In this document: positions 52,601-63,742 of the stretch, piece by piece
Position numbering within the stretch: the stretch's first letter is position 1
Layout: each line of letters begins with the position of its first letter
From: Spiroplasma sp. NBRC 100390
GTDB taxonomy: Bacteria > Bacillota_I > Bacilli_A > Mycoplasmatales > Mycoplasmataceae
Direction of reading: 5' to 3'
Length of the DNA: 64,000 nt
Assembly: GCF_001886495.1 (NCBI RefSeq)
Contig: NZ_CP018022.1
Coordinates: forward strand, 806,001-870,000
The notes under the pieces: generated by a model
What the model was told of the DNA's origin: nothing
Seen by the model: the letters and a program-made list of their open reading frames with translations, nothing else
Databases searched by the model: none
Program-made: the position numbers and the translations under genes

Positions 52601-53032
52601 CTACTTAAAAGGTCATCAATCTTTTAAGTAATCAGACGCCGATGATACATAATGTTCACCCGTTTTCAGTGCTTCACTAGCAAAATGTTTAATGCTATCT
52701 CAATGGTGATAAGCATAATAGCCACCAGCAATCACAGCACCAATTGCTAACGAAATACCCAATGTTTCAGCTGCCGTTCCTAATGAACCCGCAAGAATAC
52801 CACCTTCAACAGTTTCTAATAATTCATTAGTTGACATTGTTGTGTTAAATATTTCTTCTCAATTTAATACAGTCGGAAAATCTAAATAATCTCAGAAATA
52901 TTCTTCTATAAATTCAACTGGATTATCAACAATTACAGTTTCTGCAATTAGATTTGTTGTAGCATTTACTGTTACTCCTGCGCCACTGCTGATAATTCCG
53001 ATTGAACCCAAAAGACTTAATAATGTTCCCAT
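52601..53032 (-). CDS. Array protein B: shortest member of the family
   Basis: A 143-residue family member. N-terminus MGTLLSLLGSIGIISSGAG, then a short acidic and aromatic middle (FIEEYFWDYLDFPTVLNWEE), then VEGGILAGSLGTAAETLG, ISLAIGAVIAGGYYAYHH, the amphipathic WDSIKHFASEALKTGEHYV and the tail SSASDYLKDWWPFK. It carries the constant ends intact with the smallest insert (residues 20-75). The extra C-terminal Lys is due to a point change in the stop region. Confidence 0.8.
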
Positions 53033-53070
53033 AATTTTTTCCTTCTTTCTATTATTAAATTGTTATTTTT

Positions 53071-53619
53071 TTAAAAAGGTCATCACCCTTTTAAATAATC
53101 AGTCGCCGATGATACATAATGCTCACCTGTTTTCAGTGCTTCACTAGTAAAATTTTTAATGCTATCTCAATGGTGATAAGCATAATAGCCACCAGCAATC
53201 ACAGCACCAATTGCTAACGAAATTCCTAAGGTTTGTACTGCAGTCCCTAATGAACCCGCAAGAATACCACCTTCAACAGTAACAGGAGTTGATAATGCTT
53301 CAGCAGCTGCAGCAAGCGCTGCCTCATTTGATAAAACTCCAGTTGTTAAACTAGCTGTTTCTTCTAATGCAATCATTGCTTCAGCAATAACATCAGTTGC
53401 TACTTTTTCACCAGCATAAATCGCTTTTTCAATAGTTAAAATTCATGTTGAATTTGCATTAAGAATTCCAGAGACTTCTTTGCTAACAAGATCAATCATT
53501 GATGATGCACTAGCATGAATAATATATGTTCCAGCAGGAATAGTTGTTGCGTTTGCAACAGTACCAGCCCCACTGCTGATAATTCCGATTGAACCCAAAA
53601 GGCTTAATAATGTTCCCAT
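53071..53619 (-). CDS. Array protein C: constant ends, Ala-rich middle
   Basis: A 182-residue family member. N-terminus as the others (MGTLLSLLGSIGIISSGAG), a middle with SMIDLVSKEVSGILNANSTW and an Ala/Glu-rich helix (SNEAALAAAAEALST), then VEGGILAGSLGTAVQTLG, ISLAIGAVIAGGYYAYHH and the tail SSATDYLKGWWPF. Its 3-prime end and the following 38 bp of spacer match those of copy D almost exactly, which points to recent duplication or gene conversion. Confidence 0.8.
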
Positions 53620-53657
53620 AATTTTTTCCTTCTTTCTATTATTAAATTGTTATTTTT

Positions 53658-54173
53658 TTAAAAAGGTCATCACCCTTTTAAATAATCAGTCGCCGATGAT
53701 ACATAATGTTCAACTGTTTTTACTGATTCACTAGCAAAATTTTTAATGCTATCTCAATGGTGATAAGCATAATAACCACCAGCAATTGCAGCGCCAATTG
53801 CTAACGAAACACCCAACGTTTCAGCTGCCGTTCCTAATGAACCAGCAAGAATACCACCTTCAACAGCTGTTTCTGCGGCCAACGCCCCTTCAACAGTTGC
53901 TACTTCGTCTGATACAATATAACCCATTTCTTCAAGATATGGAATTATATCACCTGTTTCTAATCCTTCTGGAATATAAACATATTGTTTTAATAAAGAT
54001 AATGTACCTTCACTAAATTCACCTCAACCATTTTGTAAAGATGTTTGAAGGCCATTTAGTAAACTTTTAATAGCACTATCGGTAATGGCAACAGAATTGG
54101 TGGCACTTGCGGCAGTACCAGCCCCACTGCTGATAATTCCGATTGAACCTAAAAGACTTAATAATGTTCCCAT
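53658..54173 (-). CDS. Array protein D: first gene of the array operon
   Basis: A 171-residue family member and the promoter-proximal gene. N-terminus MGTLLSLLGSIGIISSGAG, middle with SLQNGWGEFSEGTLSLLKQY and PYLEEMGYIVSDEV, then VEGGILAGSLGTAAETLG, VSLAIGAAIAGGYYAYHH, WDSIKNFASESVKTVEHY and SSATDYLKGWWPF. A good AAGGAA site precedes the ATG, shared by all four copies. Promoter and a dyad operator lie upstream at 54,206-54,256. Confidence 0.8.
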
Positions 54174-54205
54174 AATTTTTTCCTTCTTTCTATTATGAAA
54201 TTTTT

Positions 54206-54256
54206 ATTATACATTTTTGATAGGTTAGATAAGGTTGTATTGAAACCTTTACCTAA
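54206..54256 (-). promoter_or_regulatory. Promoter and dyad operator of the paralogue array
   Basis: TATAAT (minus strand, 54206-54211) lies about 35 bp ahead of array gene D. Over the -35 region there is a dyad: AAGGTT (54231-54236), seven bases, AACCTT (54244-54249), extended outward by TAGGTTAG and TTTACCTA. A protein binding here would sit on the promoter. No regulator gene is adjacent. Confidence 0.5.
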
Positions 54257-54281
54257 TTTATTTATAACTCTGCTTAAATAA

Positions 54282-54316
54282 AAAAACAATAATTTAAAAA
54301 AATTATTGTCTTTTTA
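54282..54316. terminator. Bidirectional hairpin with A and T runs
   Basis: ACAATAATTT, a run of A and AAATTATTGT pair, with seven U after it on the minus strand and a T run on the plus strand. It can end the EIIC operon from the right. The 54,317-54,470 stretch holds no gene. Confidence 0.7.
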
Positions 54317-54470
54317 TTTATTTAATATGAAAAGATATGGAAAATTATGAAAAATGATGGTAAATATGTTATTCAATAATAATCTTAATTAAAATATAAT
54401 TTGATTTAAAAACTTTTATTGTTTTTTACAGGGTACCATAACATCTATTGCTGAAGAATTTGTTCAACAA

Positions 54471-54626
54471 ATGTCTAATTTAGCAATCTTAAAAACTTTA
54501 TTATGATTAATAATAATTTTTTGATCAGATAGTCCATTATGTTTAAAAGTTGTTGAAAAATTTAATAAATTTTGTGACACACTTAAAATCTCTTCACAAT
54601 TTTTTAAATTAAATATTATTCGCTAA
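54471..54626 (+). CDS. Possible small plus-strand ORF or gene remnant
   Basis: A 51-residue open frame (MSNLAILKTLLWLIIIFW then a charged tail ending FFKLNIIR), with one hydrophobic helix. The same frame is open further upstream (IAEEFVQQ) without a start, so it may be the tail of a decayed gene. No ribosome binding site. It overlaps the end of the EIIC gene by four bases. Weak evidence. Confidence 0.2.
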
Positions 54627-56191
54627 TGATTCCAAATCTCATGATACTTTTTGTGCGTAATCCGTGGTAAAATTGTTTCTCGACGGCCAACATAAGGATA
54701 ATCAAAATGTATAATTGCTTTCGCAAAAATAGGCGTAATCACAACAAATCAAATAATACTAAAGATTGGGATTCAGAAGAACTGTGTTCCTTTTGCTGCT
54801 GGTAAAATTCCCTTGTAGATAAAGTCGACTAAACCATCAGTAAAGGATACTCAAATATGAACACCCAACATGGACATAAACAAGCCATTTAATCCTGCAA
54901 TTGGGGCATACACCATAACGTATAGCAATGGTGAAGCTAAGAAAATAAATAAGTTAATGATAATATTATTTCCTGTTAAAATTGTCACTAATAAGATAGT
55001 TGACATTAACAGCGCGGTTGAAAGGCGGTTTTCCTTTTTACTAGTTAAGATAATTGCAACACTAACTCCTAATGAAGCACCAAAGACAATCGCATAATTT
55101 GGTGGTAGTTTTAACTGAAATAAATCACCAATATTTTGACTATATAAGAATCAATTATATAACCCAGTTTCAATCCCGTTAATTTGGGGTAAACGGTTAA
55201 ACGGTAAAATTGACATTCATTCAATTAAAGATAATTTACTATCAAATAACTGTGGTTGTTGTAAATATGTTCATACTGCTTGAATACTAGCATTATTTCA
55301 ACTTTGCGTAAAAATATTATATTGTCAACCATAACTATATGAGATCTGACGAAATAACTCCATAAATTCTTGTTGCGTTAATAATTGAGAATTACTTTGA
55401 ACAAATAAGTTTGCCGAAATATCTTTAAACCCAAATGGTACTAATAAAATATTTAAAAATTCATAAACAAAAGCTGCGCCTAAAAAATGATGAGCATTTT
55501 GATTTCACATTCAGAAATAAATCTTATTTAAAAGCATTGCTACTACAATTCATAATAATAAGAACACAACAGCTAACAACATACTAGCAAAAACCACAAT
55601 AATACTTACCAACGGAAAACCATTTAAAAGTCCTAGTGATTTTGGCATTCTTAATTCAATACACTTATAATAAATGTATGATGTCATAATACCAACCATC
55701 ACGCCACCAAAAATTGAAGTATTTAACGTTACAATTCCTAAGGTTGTTCCTAAAAATAAAGATAGATTATCCCCCTGATAGAAAAATAAAATACTAGTTA
55801 CATACAATGTTCCATCGGGTGTAACCTGATATTGAATTAAAGCAAATTGAGTTACCGAGAAAACCAAAAAGCCAGTAACACCAATTGCTACGGCTTTAAG
55901 ATTATTAGTAATACTAATAACAGTAACAAGACAAAAAATAATTGATAAATTGTTAAAAACAGCTTTCCCAATTTTAATGAAGACATCCCCCACTGTAATT
56001 AGGACTTGATTTTTACTATGATCATTTAAAATGGCACCAATCCCATAGATTAAAACAATCAACAACAATGGGATAATTATTAGCGTAATAATTTTAATAA
56101 ATCGTTCGTATATATCTCTAATTTTAATTTTATTATTACTATAGCCTTTCCCATTCTTTTTGATTTGATATAACTTATCAATTCTTGACAT
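54623..56191 (-). CDS. Lone PTS EIIC-type membrane protein in a surface-protein operon
   Basis: A 522-residue membrane protein with the glucose/maltose-family EIIC pattern: ISITNNLKAVAIGVTGFLVF, LGIVTLNTSIFGGVMVGIMTSYIYY, MPKSLGLLNGFPLVSIIVVFASMLLAVVF, AFVYEFLNILLVPFG, and later LASPLLYVMVYAPIAGLNG. Diverged: no EIIB or EIIA domain, the TEGIEF-type substrate motif is replaced by LTGNNIII, and a long extra loop (about 240-330) is present. It could be a degenerate transporter recruited for another role. It is the last gene of the surface-protein operon, 28 bp after the secreted protein gene. Confidence 0.72.
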
Positions 56192-56219
56192 TTGTAATTA
56201 ATGCCTTTTAACCTAAAGT

Positions 56220-56771
56220 TTACCTATCACTCATAAACTGGATGCGACCAGCTGTTGAGTTATAAAATGGATATGGGTTAGCATATTGTTGGGTGATATT
56301 TAGAGTGTACATCACACCAAAATTAATCGTGTTGTTTAATAACATTCCAACAACCGATAAAACAACATAATCACCAATGAATCTTGACTTAACTTCTGCC
56401 ATTGTAAACATCATTCCTGATGGCCCCGTATTAAAAGCACTCGTGTGATAAACAACATCATCAAGTCTGCTCTGTTTGTTGTCCCCTTTTAATCCTGTTC
56501 TAATGGTTGAATCAATAAATTTAAAATAAGGATATTGTTGAACAAATGAATCTCATGTATTAGCATGATTTAAAAAGTTAAAGACCAGTGGTTTTCCACT
56601 ATTAGTGACAAATTGCATCCCACGTTTTGCAACTGGAAATGATGCATTCCCAGACATCACTCCAATATCTCATGTCAAAGGTGGGTTTTCTGCTTGTTGT
56701 TGACTAAGCGATGGTGCTAAAGTTGATCCTAGCGTTGAAGCTGTTAAAATGGTAAAAAATGTTTCTTTCAT
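56220..56771 (-). CDS. Small secreted or surface protein, unknown
   Basis: A 183-residue protein with signal peptide MKETFFTILTASTLGSTLAPS. The mature domain is mixed, with one hydrophobic stretch DYVVLSVVGMLLNNTINFGVMY near residue 145, and ends in YNSTAGRIQFMSDR. No lipobox and no recognised family. It lies between the second large surface protein and the EIIC gene in one operon, so it is probably part of the same surface system. Confidence 0.65.
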
Positions 56772-56918
56772 ATTTGAATAACTCCTTCTTTATGTAATTA
56801 ATATTGTTGATAATTGCTAAATGGTTAATACAAGTTGATACGACAAATAGTTGTTAACTATTCTATGCTATTAATAATACCATATTTTATTTTGGAAAAA
56901 AAGGAAAAAACTACTTAT

Positions 56919-59120
56919 TTAAGCAGTTCTTAATTGGGTTTTTAAACCAGAAAAATGCCTTAAAACCTTAATTTCACTGTTCATATTGATAAATCTTGTT
57001 AATAACACTATCAATATCATTATCATAAAAACAAAGGGAACAACTGTTTTTGATTGGGCTGTATAACTATATAAATAAACTGATTTCTCAAGTTTGTTAA
57101 CCGCCGAACTAAGTTTGGCAGCTGTTTTAACAGCCGCTAACGCTAAGTCTTGCGATGAAAAATAAATAAATTTCCCCACTTGATTTGGATCATTAATGCG
57201 ATATACAACATAACGACCATCTGAAATTATTAAATCTCATGACCGTTTTGTTTTTGAATTTCATGTTTTAATTTCCTTTTTATGAACAAACTTGGATGTT
57301 AACTGAATTTTATTAGTTAACTGTTGAATTGCTGCGGTGGCGCTACTCGTTGTTACTTCCTTATTACCAAAAACATCATAGGCAAAATATTGTTTGCGTA
57401 ATGTCCGATCCTTATTAATTAATTCTTTTTCCTTTGCGGCTTGTAACGTTGCTGCTAACATCCGCCCATCACGATCAGAAACGTCCGGATCAGGAGAATA
57501 AGAATACATTAACTTTGTTTGAAAGTTTCCTTCTAAATATAAGAATTGATCTAATTGTGCTGCTGTTGCTAAAAAGTCTGGTCGTAATTGATAGTAATGT
57601 TGATTATCATGAAGAATTGGGTTTGCTAATAACTTTTCTTTAATCGGAACTCAATTTAAATAACTTCGAATTAAGGATTGACTATATCCTTTGTTAAGAT
57701 TAACATCATAAGCTTTATCCTTATAAATAAAGCCCTGCCCTTTAGTTCCATCAAAAGTGGGGTTTGTAATATAAACACCTTTTTTAATATCTTGATATGT
57801 TACCTGGTGGTTACTATTTGCACCAAAATTAGTTAAAACACTATTAAAATAACGATCGTATCAAATATCATAAAAGTGATTTTTTTCTTCAGTTGTAATA
57901 TTTTGATTTGTAAAAACACCTTTTTTCTCTGCAGTAACATCTAAAAACTGATCATTATTTTGTTTGGTATTAGCATATAACTTAATCTTTCCCACAGATT
58001 GGTCAACAATGCTATAACTATTAATATTGGGGGCTTTTGTCTTTCCAAAACCATGACTTCATTTTGGAACTAAATTAATTTGGATCTTAACAGGTTTATT
58101 TTTATAAATTCCAGTAAACGCACGAGTTCAATATTTATGCCCCAGACCAACACTGCCTTGCTCTCTTAATCCCCAATATCGCGTATTATTAAATCAATTA
58201 ATAAGATCTTGACCACTGTTTTTCACTCCAATATTTGTGAATTCTAACGTTGGACTAGTTCCGGGATAATAATCTTCTCCCGCTAAATATCTACCATTTA
58301 AATCAGAATATTGAACTGTCACTCGATTAGTTCCTGTTGCAGCAATTGCTAACCGATATTTAGTTTCTGTCTTAGCAACACCGTTATAATAATCACCATT
58401 AAAATCTTTACGAAAATCTTTTTTTAATAAATCATAAATTAGTTTACTATTCCCTTGTTCAACAATTGGTTTTACTAATGGTTTTCCTAATAATGATTGA
58501 TTAATATTAGCATAATAACCCTCTTCCATTAAAGAAACTAAAGCATTAATATCTTGGTCATTAAAAGCATTATAATATTGATTATTGTAAATATAATATA
58601 ATGATTTATTAATTTTCATTTTATATTTTTCATTAATCTTTGCTTCTTCTGGCGTATCAAACCAATAAAAACCATCATAACTATATTGTGCCTTTACTAA
58701 CCCTTCGTTCGTATAAGTATTTAAAGCATCTTGGCGACTATACGCCACATTCCCAAAAGCATCACGATACAATTGCTGAAAATTATGCAAATCAGCATCA
58801 TAAATCTTCTTGTCATCTAATGTCATATGTTCATAGTTTTTAATAATTTTGTTGGGGTTCGAAGCAGTTAAGACAGAAGTTACTTTATTATTTTTTAATA
58901 AATACTCATTTAATGCTTCATCAAAGTGAAAGGTTTGTCCATCATATTCACTATAATTAACTTAGCCACCATAAACACGATTAGCTAAAATATCTTGACG
59001 AAGAACTTCGGAACTAATCGCATAATCATTTCTTACTGCAACTGTTGTGTAATAAACACCAGAAGTCACAGTCGGAGTAATAGTAAAAATTGATGTCGCT
59101 AACACTAATAACTTTAACAT
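56919..59120 (-). pseudogene. Large surface protein 2, interrupted by an in-frame UAA
   Basis: A 733-residue product if the stop is ignored. MLKLLVLATSIFTITPTVTS is a signal peptide. An in-frame UAA at 58,962-58,964 (after NRVYGG) interrupts it at residue 53; the same frame then runs open to 56,919. The body has motifs shared with the neighbour 59,123-61,889, for example YDGxxFHFDEALNEYL, GFYWFDTPEEAK and QYFAYDVFGNKEV. A C-terminal transmembrane helix (VVPFVFMIMILIVLLTRFI) anchors it. The first usable in-frame start after the UAA would give a product without a signal peptide. It begins 3 bp from its neighbour's expected stop. Confidence 0.65.
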
Positions 59121-59122
59121 TT

Positions 59123-61889
59123 TTAATTCACAACCTTTCTATCATCTTTACGTCCTTGTACCGAAGTAATATTCGCATTAATTCATGCCATAAAATCATT
59201 TTTGTTAAAAAAAGGTATGCTCACCAAATTGAAAACTATTCATTGTCGCATCAAAATTTAGGGTTTGATAATTAAGATGATTTCATAAATAATTTCGTGC
59301 TTGTTGTTCTGACATAAAGTATTTTTGATCACCATAATAATCTAAGACATAAATATCAAACTTAATTCCAAGATAATCGGATAAAGTTTCATAATGTGAT
59401 GTTGTAATTAAATCACTATTAATTACTTCTTTATTATCAATAATCTCATTGTTATTAATAAAATTAATAATTTCTTCTTTACTATTAGCAAAAAACTCTT
59501 TTCCTACTCTGGTTTGATAACGATACGAAACATCAAAGTTAGCTAACGCAACATTCTCCGTTAAACTAGCTAATGCCTCATCTTTACTTAAAAAATAATT
59601 TCCAAAACCATCTAGATAAAAACTTTTCTGATTTGGGACAAAATAACTGGTAAAGATTTGATTAATAAACTTATCTTTTTCAACGCTTAGCGTTGAATCA
59701 TAATCAACTTGATTAATACAATCGTTATCATTAGCTGTTGTTCCACAAATATTAGCATTGCTAATTGTTTCGGGTAATCAATATGGAACATCTTTTGCCA
59801 TAATACTAATCATTAATTTCTTATTTGTAACATAACGTTCCGGATGCAAATAAATTTGACGAATTAAATCCGCTTTTGCGGCATCTTTTGATAAATAATA
59901 ATGGTCATTAAATTCATATAGTTTTTGCCCTTTTGCATCTTTACCATCTGGTAACATATAATTTAATGCTGAAGTTGCTAATGGAGTTACCATTGTTTTT
60001 GGTTGCGAAGAAGTTAGCGCAATATCAAGAATTGGTAATTTAAATGTTGGTGTCACATAATATATTGAATTATTATGATCAATTTTATATTCCATTGTTT
60101 TTAAAGAAATAAAACTAAAAGTTTTACTTAACTCTCATATCCCACTAAAAATACTTGCAATTGGCAATGCTTTACCAACAAGTTTTAACTTACTTAAAAT
60201 TTTACCAGTCGAACTACCAATAGCCCCTTTTAAATTATGACTTAATTGGTTTCGTCCAGCTTGAATTTGGTTATCACTAGTATTACTATTTTTATAAAGA
60301 CTTTGATAACCATCAGCAATCTTATTGGCTCCATCAACAACAGACATTATATTATCAATTGATGATTGGATCTTTTGTGCAATATTTCACATTTTACGAT
60401 TATTACCCCCGTCTTCAAAGAAAGCACCTTGGTTCAAAAACATATTATAAATATCATCAAAAGAAACACCATAGTCAAGAAGTTCATCTGCTCCCTTATT
60501 AGAATTGAATAAAACACCCATTGTCTCTTTATTATTATTTAAAATATCAACAATAATTTCCTTAAAAGCATTCCCTAATTTTGTTGCAGCATTGCCAACT
60601 GATGAAGTATAAACTTTAGTATAAGTTAACATTCGTTTCATTGCTACTAATAACTTATGAAAATCAGTAAAACTAGAATCATTAATATCTTCTAAATTAG
60701 ATACTGAATCTTGAATTATATTGTCGGGAAGTTTCAAAAAGTTTACAATATTCATTAAATTTTCATAACTTTTTCTTGAAATAATTTTATTATCTTCATA
60801 TAAATAAATTAAATATTTTTCAAAATTGTTACTCTTTCACTTAAATTTTTGAACTTTTTCTTCAAAAAGAAAAGTATTAATACGATCAATTGTCTCAAAT
60901 GCTAATGGTGTAAAGAAAATTGAAGGTGTAAAAGAACTAACTTCTTTAAACTTTAAACTTCCTGGTAACTTCTCTGCTGTTTCAACATATTTTGGACCAA
61001 TAAAATAACTATTTAAAAAATCAGCATTCTTATCTTGTGAGATTCAATAAGAATTCTTATCCGGATTAACAACTTCTTTGACATATTTATTAACTGTATA
61101 TTCATCAATATTATTCATTACAGTTAAAAATTCTGAAAAATTATAATCAGAAAAATATTGTCCACGATATTCAAATCCATTTTTAATACCACTACGTAAC
61201 CAATTCTTAATTTCTTGTTCTGTTTGACAAATTGCTCCTTGTAAATAACAAGTTGTTTTACCTGTTACAGCATCTTCTAATTTTTTCTTAATCGAATTTT
61301 CATATAACTCTCTGGCTTCATATTCATTGTAACGGATTTGTCCTTCAATGTTATACACTTTCTGATAATTATAGAAGGTACTTAACGCCTCATCTTTTTT
61401 TAAATAAGCACTCCCATCATTTCCACGATATACCATAGTTGGTTTTTCATATGATGCGTTTAGAACATCACGCGATAATTCTCCACCACTGTTAATGGTA
61501 TATTCCCCTGGGTTACGATTTGTTTTAATTCTACTCATTGGAAATCGCTTTTGAATATGATCATTTAATTTTGATTGCATACTAAAAACTTGCCCCTCAA
61601 AAAGATAATTATTAGTATTATAACCAAAATTCCCTTTTTGTGTATTGTTCATTGCATATGTAACAGCTGCTGTCTTAGTACTAAAATATTTATTATTAAA
61701 TTGATAATAAGTTTGTACATTGTTATTTTGAGTTGCTAAAATACATCCTGTTGTAATACCAGATGCAACTAATAATGTAACGCTAGAAATTAAACCAATA
61801 AAACGCTTTGATTTTCAAAGTGATCTTTGTTGTACACCAAAAATTTTATCAACGATTTCTCGCACAGATAATTTTTTTTTGCCATAAAT
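59123..61889 (-). pseudogene. Large surface protein 1 with homopolymer frame breaks at both ends
   Basis: About 920 residues if repaired. The long frame begins with KKKLSVREIVDKIFG, a transmembrane helix (FIGLISSVTLLVASGITTGCI), then many copies of a motif like YFLSKDEAL, YYLSKDAAK, YLKKDEAL and YFMSEQQA. The ATG 61885 with a good ribosome binding site is out of frame with it by one base because of an A9 tract (61,872-61,880). An AUU at 61,889 is the only in-frame alternative nearby. At the 3-prime end a T7 tract (59,207-59,213) shifts the frame into UAA at 59,205; removing one T restores 27 more residues, FFNKNDFMAWINANI and on, ending next to the following ATG. Confidence 0.65.
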
Positions 61890-61909
61890 ATATCCTTTTC
61901 CTTTTCTTA

Positions 61910-62989
61910 CTAAACGTATGAAATATCTAAAGCTAATTGTTCATCAATTGTAACATCTGAAAGAATATCACCCATCTTTAATGTTGTTTTAACATTAACT
62001 ATCAACATATCATTATGATATGTTCGTGAATCTGACCCATAAACATAATTCATTGCTGCATCTGCTTTAATCTCCGAAGTTAAAACCGCTTTAACTAATG
62101 ATACATCAATATCAAAATCATCAAAAACAATGGGCATATAATTAAATATATTTTTAATTATATTATCTTCTATAAAATTATTTTTTAAATTCTTTAGAAT
62201 AATAGTCTTATTTTGATCAAAAATAATATCATTATTGTGAATTTCTTTAACTAAATTTTTAGAGGAAAAATCAGTTTCTCTAAATGTGACACTAGGAATG
62301 TACGGACTCATCATTAAAAATTTACGATAGTTTCCATTAAAAGTCTTAATTGCAGTAGTATTATTTAACATTTTTGCCAAATAATTTATTCGTTTTCTAT
62401 CATCATTAATAAATTTTTTTTGATTAAACAAAATATAATTTTGGATATTCTTGCCTTTAATTTTGTATTGCCCAAAAGTTGAACCTTCATAAAATCTAAT
62501 TATGCCAGTTTTAACATTAGCACTTAAATTATTGTTATCTAATAAATCTTGAAATGGAATATCTTCCAATTGTTTTAGATTATAACTTACATCATAATTA
62601 AATGCTACCTTTTCATTCTTTTGAATAGCACTTTCTAATTGAGAACGGTCGCTAAAAGAAACAACAGCTGAAAAAGAAAAATCAGGATAATGTTTTATTA
62701 AATCAGGAATATCCTTTAATAATTGTTGTAAGACCAAATCACTAATCAATTTATTAAAAAATGTTCAATACTTAGAATACATTGTTCTACTTCAACCTTG
62801 AATTTTATCTGTTGGTTGCGAATAGTCAGTAATTCAGTCATCATCAAAACTGATTGTATTCTGTAATGATTTTTTAATTTGATCATGAATTGTTAATTCC
62901 TTTTGTGCTGGTTCTACACAACTTATAACTGGTATTACACTTGATGCTGTTAACATTGTCATACCTAAAATAGATAAGAGTCTCTTCAT
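61910..62989 (-). CDS. Surface lipoprotein of the surface-protein operon
   Basis: A 359-residue predicted lipoprotein: MKRLLSILGMTMLTASSVIP then lipobox VISC. The mature part is polar, Asn/Asp/Lys-rich, with a beta-rich C-terminus (DILSDVTIDEQLALDISYV). No family recognised; not obviously a paralogue of the other three lipoproteins in the window. UGA Trp codons in the first 80 residues hide the signal from the standard code. The stop is 24 bp before the start region of large surface protein 1. Confidence 0.75.
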
Positions 62990-63268
62990 TGATTAATATA
63001 TCCTTTCATATAATAATTTAATTGATATTATTTAACTTTATATTTTAAGACGTTCATCTTATACATAAAAATATTTTTGATACAGACTGATTGATTTTTT
63101 GATATATTATTTAAATTAATCCTTATTTTTTCTTATTTGCTAAAGATTACCTTTTAAATGTTATCAAAAGGGCCACAATAATCATAACATAATTTTAAAA
63201 ATTACAAATTAAAAAATATTTTATTATTAATGAAAATCATATTATCATTCATATAATAAAATATGTTT

Positions 63269-63742
63269 TTAATTTTTAGAAGCATTAAGATAATTTGAAT
63301 AATTAGCAATTGTTAAATTAACAGGAATATAATCGGTCATTCCAACAATGAAGTTATTTTCTTTACTAAATATTTTAATAAAGACAACAAAACTATTAAC
63401 ATTTAAATCATGATTTTTAAAAGCTTCGCCTGTTTTGTTTTTAAAAATTTGATAAGAATAATCATTGGTTGTAATATTAATATTAATTTTTTGAAACATT
63501 TTTAAAATTACTTCATCTATTTTTTCTCTAATGTCTCCAATACTGATTGTTGCATTTTTAGCTGTAATGGAAATCACTTTTTCATCAAGACCTGTTCATG
63601 TACTAATATTTATTTTTTGTTGACGATTAAAAGAACTTGGTTGTAAGCGAGTTGCTGGTGTTTTTGATTTTCACATTGAAACACCCATATATATAAATCA
63701 TACAATTGTTAGGATAGTACAAATTGTAACTCCTATTTCCAT
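63269..63742 (-). CDS. Small membrane-anchored protein, unknown
   Basis: A 157-residue protein with one N-terminal hydrophobic helix (MEIGVTICTILTIVWFIYMG) and a polar exposed domain (KVISITAKNATISIGDIREKID to NYSNYLNASKN). It could be an uncleaved signal anchor. It is the first gene of the surface-protein operon as seen here, 279 bp ahead of the lipoprotein gene, and may be transcribed separately. GGAG lies ahead of the ATG. No gene is seen from 63,743 to the window end. Confidence 0.65.

Noticed and set aside
53786-54016. Plus-strand ORF of 76 residues opposite array gene D
   Set aside because: Leu/Gln-rich antisense shadow of the Gly/Ala-rich coding strand.
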